From assembly GCF_030272615.1 (NCBI RefSeq), contig NC_081414.1, positions 917,237,509 through 917,301,508 of the forward strand: a stretch of DNA of 64,000 bases, in the 5' to 3' direction. The DNA comes from Cryptomeria japonica (taxonomy: Eukaryota; Streptophyta; Pinopsida; Cupressales; Cupressaceae). The notes beneath the pieces are model-generated. The model searched no databases. It was not told the DNA's origin and was given only the letters and a program-made list of their open reading frames with translations. Below, in pieces: positions 56,764 through 64,000 of this stretch (position 1 is the first letter of the stretch; each line of letters opens with the position of its first letter). Position numbers and translations under genes: made by a program.

Positions 56764-56960
56764 AATAGGATCTCAGTGATTATTAAAATTTGACTGTCTT
56801 AGAAATTACAAGATCTAGAGCTCTGGGAGAGAGGGGACAGTGAGATAGAGAAAAGTAGATAAGGAGGAGGAGAAGAGAGATAGGAAAATAGATAAGTCTA
56901 GAGCTTGGGGGAGACAAACAACGTGAGATAGAGAGATAGCAAGAGAATGATGATAGGAAC
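54706..56960. repeat. Compound microsatellite / purine-pyrimidine-rich tract, 2.3 kb
   Basis: Strand-biased blocks: CT-rich 54706-54890, (TG)n 54896-54980, CT 54981-55018, GA-rich 55030-55440, a short mixed stretch 55441-55640, CT-rich to 55850 with (TC)n 55715-55764, then GA-rich to 56960. Pure (GA)n runs lie at 55173-55202, 56390-56418 and 56705-56761. Open frames here are by-products of the dinucleotide repeats. Confidence 0.93.
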
Positions 56961-57425
56961 CTATTAAATACTAAAATTTGATTAAGTTTGAAAAATTAGA
57001 AGATCTCCTAAAATCTAGAATTTTCATTATGACTCCTAGAGATCTAAAACCATTCTCAAACATCCTTCCAATATATACATAAAATATAACTTAAAGGCCT
57101 ATTCATTCTTGATTCATATATTCATGTACCTTGCTTAAAGACAATGATGGCAATTTTATAGCATGATGAGGTTTAGACAACTTGAAATATTGAAATGAGG
57201 ATTAGATGCATGATGAAAGAATGAAGATATTGTACTAACTTGTAATAAGGTGATGTTGATAGGAGTTTTTGGTCCTTGGATGTTTGTTAAAGCAATTTGG
57301 TGCAAAAGTATGTATTGATGTGTGTCCAAAAGAATTCTCTGCATTCCTCTACATTTTCTAATATGGTCTTACAAACTTGGATATAATTTTTATGCTTTAT
57401 GTATATTGTATTCCTATTGTTTATT
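56961..57425. other. Unassigned AT-rich spacer
   Basis: I see no coding, repeat pair or element boundary here. Confidence 0.4.
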
Positions 57426-57820
57426 AGGGTTTAGGTAGATCTAGAGAAAATACAAATTAACATTTATATGCAGATACAAACACAAAAGATGAAGAAAAAT
57501 ACATAACACAAATAACACAGAGATTTAACATGGTTCACCCAAGATGGGCTACATCCACAGAACACGGTCATCCAATATTTTCTTATTATCTAGTAAATTA
57601 GTAAAACACCATTACAATGCATTTTTACATTCCAGGCGCTTATAACAAGCAATTTTTAGGGTAACACTCAAAGTTGGTTATTTTTAGGGTTTTTTTCAAT
57701 GTCGATTTTTTTCAACAAAAAAACAACAAAAAAATTTCCTCAGGGCCTGTGCCCTCGAACCCCAAAAAGGATACATAATGAGTGTACATTACTTGCATGA
57801 TCAGTCACCACATATCAACA
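57426..57820 (-). repeat. 3' LTR of second family C1 copia element
   Basis: About 395 bp, matching 661-1025. Right edge ...catatcaaca (minus TGTTGATATG) preceded in minus sense by gtgggagat, a good copia PPT (plus: atctcccactt at 57821). This gives the element minus orientation, with internal pol at higher coordinates. Confidence 0.85.
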
Positions 57821-57839
57821 ATCTCCCACTTGGAGACTG

Positions 57840-59626
57840 ACCCTAGATGACAGTGTTGAACTTGCAACTCCCACTGGATAAAATTCCTGGACTTGGTTGT
57901 TCCTTAATTCCATGATGTTCAATAAAGAATGTCAAGAGAAAATGAGGAGGAAATCAGCTTTGCCCATGGGACTACCTTCGTGAACATATCTGCAGGATTG
58001 TCACTTGTGTGAATTTTCTCAAGTCGTAACTAGCCATCCTCCAAAATAGACCTTATGAAGTGGTACCTGAGCTGAATGTGTCTTGTCCTTAAATAAAGAT
58101 AAGAATTATTTGCAAGATGAATGACACTCTGGCTATCAGTATACAATGGGCTATCCTCCTGCATCTGCCCCAATTCCTCCAGAAAATGTTGAAACCAAAT
58201 CATCTCCTTGCTAGCTTCAATAGCAGCTACATACTCAGCCTCAGTGGTTGAAAGCGCAACAACCTTTTGCAGTCTATAAATCCAACTAACTACAGTTACT
58301 CCTACAGTAAAAACATACCTTGTAGTACTCCTCCTTGTATCAATATCACCTGCCAAATCAGAGTCAACATATCCTCATAGAGCAGCATTTGATCCTTTGA
58401 AACATAATGCCTTGCTAGAAGTACCTCTAAAATACCTGAGAAACCATTTGATAGCATTCCAATTTTCTATTCCCAGATTGCTCATGTACCTTCTCACAAC
58501 TCCCACTGCATGTGTAATATATGGCCATGTGCATACCATCACTTACATCAGACTATCAACAACTGATGAATATGGGATGTTAGACATTTTATTTACCTCT
58601 TCCTGTGTCTTTGGACACATCTCCTTAGTCAATTTGAAATGACTAGCCAAAGGTGTAGCAACTGCTAAAATGCATTGTGCATGTTAAATCTTTTCAACAC
58701 CTTTATATACTCACTTTGGAACAAAGTTAATGTTCTATTTTTCATCTCCCGTGAAATACTCATACCAAGGATTTTCTTAGCTATACCCAGATCCTTCATA
58801 GAAAATGACTTTGCTAATTTATGTTTAAGTTCATTTATATGCTACATGTTAGACCCAACAACAAGCATGTCATCAATATAAAGTAACATGATAATATAAT
58901 TGCCATTATCCAATCTCTTAAAATAAACACAATTATCAGAATGGCATCTGTGGTAACCTTGTTCAGCCATGAAACTATCAAATTTTAAATACCATTGTTG
59001 GGGTTCTTTCTTTAGGCCATACAGACTCTTCTTCAACTTGCACACTAACTCCTCCTTACCATTGACTTCATATCCATGTGGTTGCTACATGTAGATTTCC
59101 TCCTCCAAATCCCCATGGAGAAAAGTTGTTTTAACATCTATTTGTTCAAGATGCAAGTTTTCTGCAGCCACAAGACTTAGAATAGTTCTAATTGAAGTCA
59201 TTTTTACAACTAGAAAAAATATTTCATCAAAATCTATACCCATTTTTTGTGCAAAACCTTTAACCACGAGTCTGGCCTTATATCTTTTTTGTCCTCCATC
59301 CTCCTCCTTTAGCCTATAAACCCATTTATCTGGCAAGGCTCTTTTTGTGCAAGTAATGGGACTAAGTCCCAAGTTTGATTCTTCATCAAGGAATCCATTT
59401 CCTCTTTCATGCCTAGCTCCCATTGTTATTTGGTATCCACCTGCATTGCCTCTTCATATCCTTTTGGTTCACCAGAATCAATTAATAAAATAGAATACAA
59501 AGGAGAAAATCTTTCAAGAGGTCTACTTAACCTTGTAGAGCGTCTAACACTTGTAAGAGTTTGTGGGATATTTTGTTGTTGCTGAGCATCAGGTACCAAT
59601 GCCATTTTATTTTTCAGGAATCTCAT
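57840..59626 (-). pseudogene. Copia RT and RNase H (family C1 second copy), 5' truncated
   Basis: Minus order: 59626-59426 (RRSTRLSRPLERFSPLYS, the region before RT), 59423-59085 ([40 protein letters not shown]), 59045-58842 (KLKKSLYGLKKEPQQWYLKF and the catalytic MLLYIDDMLVVGSN, YIDD intact), a decayed link 58840-58360, and RNase H 58356-58030 ([67 protein letters not shown]) with its acidic residues mostly present. Integrase, protease and gag are missing; the reading ends near 59626, where plus-strand copia sequence begins. Confidence 0.9.
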
Positions 59627-59678
59627 ACAACACCAAATATTCCTTTTGACCTATTCATACTTCTTGTATTTCCTTTCA

Positions 59679-59693
59679 TGGTATCAGAGCAGG
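59679..59693 (+). other. PBS of plus-strand copia element
   Basis: tggtatcagagcagg, a perfect initiator-Met tRNA type PBS, immediately after '...cctttca'. Confidence 0.92.
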
Positions 59694-61225
59694 TTTATAA
59701 TCCTTGTTTCAAGTTGAGATTGATGAAGGTTACCATTCTGTGGAGTTCACCTTCTTGGAGGCATTCTTGAGAGGAGAAGAAATTATTTCTCTAATATTTT
59801 CTACTGTGTAGGTTTTTAATTTCAAATTTTAATTTTTTTTTTCAGATTTTAATTTTTTTTTCAAACTTGTTAACAAGTTTGCCTATAGGTTTAATTTTCT
59901 TAGATTCTAGTCTTTGGAAGGTTTGCTGCCAAATTTTCTTCTTTCTGGTTTTTTTTATTGTCTAGTTTGGAAGGTTTACTGCCAAACCCATATTATCTAT
60001 CTTGTTTTGGAAGGTTTGTCGCCAAAACTGGTTTATCATTGAGTTGCATTTGTGATTTTCTTGCAGGTTTCAACATTTTTCATTTTGCAGTTTTTTCCAG
60101 AAGTCTAATATTTATATTATATTCTTTATTCAATCTTTTCATATTAACATATTCTGAATATCACATTCCATTTGTTGTCTTCTGTTTACAGTAGAAATCA
60201 TTTTCAAAGAGTACTTTTACCTCTGTTGTTTATATTTTCATTACAGATCTTATCTATATCAGAAATTTAAATTTCTACTCCTTACATAGTCATTTGGCAA
60301 AGAATCGTTTCTGCTCATTGATCATAACATATCTTTTGTGTAACATTTTTTTTGCAGTCATCTCATTCACCTTTCTTCATTTCCTGCCTTGTAACATATC
60401 TCCTGTAACCTATTTTGTTCCTTTGCTTGATTCAAAGCAGTCTTAAGTTTCTCTACTCTCACCTTCCATGCTCTCGTTCTCTTCTCGCTTTCAACTTGTC
60501 AATATCTGTTCATAACGTCTTTGTTCTGACGTATCTATCTTCTTACTCAAAGTTTGTTGCAGTTTCAAGTATCTGTTAAAGTTTATATTCTCTAACGCCT
60601 CTTATTCTCATTTTGTTTCATATGAATTCAGTCTTCAAAAGTTTACGTATAGTCTAAATTTGAGTTTAATTTTATTTAAAAGTTTCTAAGTTTCTTATAT
60701 ATCTTGTCCTCATTCATTTCATTGTAAGCTTAATAATAAGTTTAAATTTTTGGTCCTTTTACTACCATTCACGTGTATTCAAAGTTTAAAAAGTTATAAG
60801 ATTCTTATCATATAAAAAGTTTAAATTATTCATGCACAATAAAGTTACCTTTATTAATATAATACTTCTTTTGGTATTCAAAAGTTTTTAAAAAATTAAT
60901 TAAAATTTTTTAAAAGTTTATAATTTTTTAATATTTTTTTTAAATATATATTAATTTCTTGATAAAGTTTTAATATAAATTGTTTTTTATTATTAAGAAA
61001 GATTTAAAGTTTTAATATATTTTTAATTAAAAGTTAAGTTTTTTAAAATTCAAATTTGTTAGTAAAACTTTGAAAATAGTATTTTTTTTATAAATATTTT
61101 TTTAAAGAAAGAATTATTAAAATTTTGTTCAATTTTTTAGTCAAGGAGTTTTTTTTAAATCAAAGGGGGTAATTTTTATTTATTTTCAATTTTAACCAAT
61201 ATTTGTTCACATTTATTTTGCAAAT
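59694..61225 (+). other. Long AT-rich leader of plus-strand copia
   Basis: 1.5 kb without convincing coding. Three copies of a motif close to ttggaaggtttgctgccaaa lie at about 59913, 59968 and 60008. 60700-61200 is extremely AT-rich with many ttaaaagttt-like words. Confidence 0.7.
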
Positions 61226-61800
61226 ATGTCTACATTAATTCTAGAAATTAAATTAAATAGCACTAATAATCATTCATGGAAAACTCATATTTCCTTTATT
61301 TTTCGTTTCAAGCACCTTTTGGATATTGCTACTAATAAAACCTCTGAGCCTGCTTCAACTGCTCCTCAAGCCTACCAAGATAGATGGAAGGCTCAAAATG
61401 AGGAAGCACTTGGTTTGATTGGAATTTCAATGGTTCCTGATTTGTATGTTCTAACTGGAAATTGTACAAAAGCGTATGAAGCTTGAGAAATTTTAAAAAC
61501 AACTTATGATAGCTCAAATGAATCTCGAAAAATTCAGCTTCAAGATTAACTCGAAGATCTCAGGTATACAGATTTTAAAACCATGGATGAATTCTTATTA
61601 AAGTTTGATTCTATTAAAAGTCAATTAACTGGTTTACGAGTTATGCTCGCTGATTTACGTTTAATTCATCTTATTCTTAAAAAATGTCTTCCTCTCAGCA
61701 TTTTATTACGAATATTCATGCTCAACTTGCTATTCCTACTTTAGCTACTCAATTAAATTATGATATTTTTCATAATTTATTACGTCAAGAGAAAGCTAAA
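61226..61800 (+). pseudogene. Plus-strand copia gag N-terminal half, three lesions
   Basis: ATG 61226 (MSTLILEIKLNSTNNHSWKT), then QDRWKAQNEEALGLIGISMV, the start of a UBN2-type copia Gag. In-frame TGA at 61484-61486 follows E-A (Trp expected), in-frame TAA at 61547-61549, and a frameshift between about 61660 and 61684 moves the reading into the frame of the downstream ORF. After these, homologous Gag sequence is continuous. This start was chosen because it opens directly after the non-coding leader. Confidence 0.85.
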
Positions 61801-64000
61801 TTAATTCAATTTGGTACTCTTAAAAGCAATGAACATGCTTTTATATCTAAAAATCAAAATCATAATAATAATTTTAGATCCAATAATAATAATCATAATC
61901 ATAATAATAATCACAAATCTTCCAATTATCAATTTCATTCTAAATCCTATCATAACAATTCTCATAATAATAATCATAATAATACATACCATAATCAAAG
62001 AAATAATTCTCAAACAAGACCCCATTGCACATATTGTGGGAAAGATGGACATATTACTAATAATTGTTTTAAGAAGCAAAATGGTAAAAAGCCCATGAAC
62101 CAAAATAATCAAAATAATCAACAACATAAACCTCATTATAAGAAAGGTAATAATAATGGTAATTCATCTCGCCATGCATTTACATGTACTTATAATGTTT
62201 CTCAACCACTTGAGTGGATTATTGATTCTGGTGCATCTCAGCATGTTACTTCTCATAAAGAATGTTTTGAATCTTTGCATCCTGATACTTCCAATATTCC
62301 TGTTCAAATAGCTAATAATCATAGTTGCAAAGTTGAAGCTATTGGTGATGTGAATGTTCCTAATGGGAAATTACATGATGTTCTTTATGTTCCTGAATTA
62401 AAATCAAATTTGATTTCAGTTCCTAAACTTTGTCAAGATTATAAGATTAACTTTTATAGGGGCATGTGTTATATCATTGATCCAAAAAATAATCATGTTA
62501 TTGCTGTTGCTAAAATGGATAGTGATAACTTATTCAAGTTCTATGAATTTTCTCCTATAAAGTATTCCTTGCTTACTACTGTTGATTTTAGTATATGGCA
62601 TGAAAGACTTGGCCATCTCAATTCTAATTATATTTCATTGATGCAAAAAGAAAATATGGTTGATGGATTGCCTACTATTGTTCCTTCTCAAATTGTTTGC
62701 AATGGTTGCATGAGTGGTAAGATGCATAGGGAACCCTTTCCTCATGGTCAATCTTGGAGGGCATATACTAAATTGCATCTAGTTCATAGTGATCTCTTGG
62801 GTCCCATGGAGAATCCCTCCATCCAAGGTTCAAGGTATGCTCTTACCTTTGTTGATGATTTTTCAAGGAGAACATGGATATATTTCCTTCATAGTAAGGA
62901 TCAAGTGATTGATGTGTTTACTGAATTTCATATGTTTGTAGAAAGACAATCTGGTTCTAAAATTAAGATTCTTCGTACTGACAATGGAAGAGAATATGTC
63001 AATAATGCATTTAATGCTTATTTGAAATCTTTTGGAATTAAACATGAGCTTATTGTTCCTTATACACCACAACAAAATGGTGTGGCAAAACAGAAGCATA
63101 GGACAATTGTTGAAATGACTAGATGTTTATTGCATGCAAAAAATATGGATTACAAGTTTTGGGTTGAAGCTATGGCTTGTGCAACTTATTTAATTAATAG
63201 AACACCTACCAAAGCCTTAAAGGATAAAACTCCTGAAGAAGCTTGGTCTGGTAGAAAGCCCAATTTGCAAAATTTAATAATTTTTGGTTCCACGGCTTAT
63301 GTTCACAAACCTAAGGAGAAAAGAAAAAAATTAGATCCTAAATCTTCTCCTTTTATTTTTGTTGGTTATGATGAAAATACTAAAGGTTATAGAGTTTACA
63401 GTCCTATTACTAACAAGGTAAAAGTTGCAAGAGATGTTTGTATTGCAGAAAAAGGCATTCATGATTGTTCTAAAGTGGAGGATGAGGAACTTTCTCAAAG
63501 CAAAGTTGTGCTTGTGGAGGACCAATCTCCTTCTCTTAACCCTACTCCTAATTCATCTCTTTCAATTCCTTCTAGTGATAGTGATGATGATAATAATAAC
63601 TCTACTCCTCATGACTCTTCTTCTAGTGATGAATCCATTACTTCTAAAATAAGACCTAAATGGTTTAAGTCTTTAATTCAAGATAGTGATGAATACTTAG
63701 CTAGAATGGATAGACTTCAAGCTAGAAGAGTTAATTATTATAATTATGCTTTAATGACTACTATTATGAACTCTAATGATCCTAAAACATTTGATCAAGC
63801 TAAAAAACAACCACATTGGCAAAAAGCAATGAAGGAAGAATATGATACTTTAATTTCTAACCAAACTTGGGATTTTGTTCCCTTGCCTCATGGTAAAAAT
63901 CTTGTTTCTTGCAAGTGGCTTTATAAAACTAAATTGAATGCTAATAATCAAGTTAGTAAATTTAAAGCTAGATTAGTTGCTAGAGGTTTTTCTCAAATTG
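61684..64000 (+). CDS. Plus-strand copia gag C-terminus and pol, open to window edge (772 codons so far)
   Basis: A single frame without a stop from ATG 61684 to 64000. In order: end of the Gag capsid part (QHFITNIHAQLAIPTLATQL); an Asn/His-rich low-complexity segment (residues about 55-105); a CCHC knuckle CTYCGKDGHITNNC (about 117-130); protease with WIIDSGASQHVTS (about 179-191); GAG-pre-integrase HERLGHLNSNYISL; integrase with LVHSDLLGPM (first Asp), ILRTDNGREYVNNAF (second Asp) and PYTPQQNGVAKQKHRTIVEM, where the catalytic Glu position of the usual NGVAERK-type motif reads K (NGVAKQK); the IN/RT linker; and the RT start (WQKAMKEEYDTLISNQTWDF, CKWLYKTKLNANNQVSKFKA). Codon use is strongly A/T-ending. 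Confidence 0.93.
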   Translation, partial: MSSSQHFITNIHAQLAIPTLATQLNYDIFHNLLRQEKAKLIQFGTLKSNEHAFISKNQNHNNNFRSNNNNHNHNNNHKSSNYQFHSKSYHNNSHNNNHNNTYHNQRNNSQTRPHCTYCGKDGHITNNCFKKQNGKKPMNQNNQNNQQHKPHYKKGNNNGNSSRHAFTCTYNVSQPLEWIIDSGASQHVTSHKECFESLHPDTSNIPVQIANNHSCKVEAIGDVNVPNGKLHDVLYVPELKSNLISVPKLCQDYKINFYRGMCYIIDPKNNHVIAVAKMDSDNLFKFYEFSPIKYSLLTTVDFSIWHERLGHLNSNYISLMQKENMVDGLPTIVPSQIVCNGCMSGKMHREPFPHGQSWRAYTKLHLVHSDLLGPMENPSIQGSRYALTFVDDFSRRTWIYFLHSKDQVIDVFTEFHMFVERQSGSKIKILRTDNGREYVNNAFNAYLKSFGIKHELIVPYTPQQNGVAKQKHRTIVEMTRCLLHAKNMDYKFWVEAMACATYLINRTPTKALKDKTPEEAWSGRKPNLQNLIIFGSTAYVHKPKEKRKKLDPKSSPFIFVGYDENTKGYRVYSPITNKVKVARDVCIAEKGIHDCSKVEDEELSQSKVVLVEDQSPSLNPTPNSSLSIPSSDSDDDNNNSTPHDSSSSDESITSKIRPKWFKSLIQDSDEYLARMDRLQARRVNYYNYALMTTIMNSNDPKTFDQAKKQPHWQKAMKEEYDTLISNQTWDFVPLPHGKNLVSCKWLYKTKLNANNQVSKFKARLVARGFSQI

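Larger units (their letters stand above)
59627..64000 (+). mobile_element. Plus-strand Ty1/copia element, runs off right edge, 5' LTR nearly absent
   Basis: PBS at 59679, a long leader, gag and pol in plus order. At most about 50 bp of 5' LTR can lie between the opposing copia RT (ending near 59626) and the PBS. The remainder of pol and the 3' LTR lie beyond 64000. Confidence 0.85.

Noticed and set aside
61811-62098. 95-aa Ile-rich plus ORF and the 111-aa minus ORF opposite
   Set aside because: Both are shadows of the Asn/His-rich AAT/CAT-repeat segment of the real copia frame at 61684-64000.

Overview
This is plant nuclear DNA made almost entirely of transposable elements. I found no host gene, rRNA, tRNA gene or CRISPR array. 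The families are all plant types: Ty1/copia elements primed with initiator-Met tRNA, Tat-like Ty3/gypsy elements, L1-type LINEs, and an antisense plant mobile domain (PMD) ORF inside a gypsy element. The deep nesting, old decayed copies and very long LTRs fit a giant repeat-rich genome such as a gymnosperm; that assignment is inference.

The main structure is a nest, mostly proved by target-site duplications (TSDs). (1) An L1-like LINE on + is split into 1026-1553 and 53984-54705. (2) It was split by X, a minus-strand copia element (1554-53983, TSD gtccc). (3) X's left LTR is broken by Y (2619-10017, TSD aacac). X's internal region is broken by U, a Tat-like gypsy element (10661-21510, TSD ctaat). 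X's right LTR is broken by V, a giant gypsy element (25797-53821, imperfect TSD). (4) V's left LTR is broken by Z (30990-37630, TSD cattt). All five LTR elements read on the minus strand.

Y and Z are related non-autonomous elements without reverse transcriptase or integrase. Each carries a coiled-coil protein ending in four zinc knuckles, followed by a long second ORF (starting MASSS) of unknown function. U keeps gag and protease but lacks RT, RNase H and the integrase core, yet its LTRs are very similar; it carries a two-exon antisense PMD ORF. V has LTRs of about 6.9 kb, each holding a long ORF of about 3.9 kb outside gag-pol and an upstream array of alternating inverted GGGATAAG motifs. 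V's internal region is gag, protease, extra RNase H, RT, RNase H and integrase, all decayed.

Left of the nest (1-1025) is the 5' end of a minus-strand copia element: gag, PBS and LTR. Right of it come about 2.3 kb of purine/pyrimidine-rich microsatellite DNA (54706-56960), then the 3' LTR and RT/RNase H end of a second copia copy of the same family (57426-59626, minus). Head to head with that is a plus-strand copia element whose PBS is at 59679. Its gag is broken, but its pol frame is open to the window edge at 64000.
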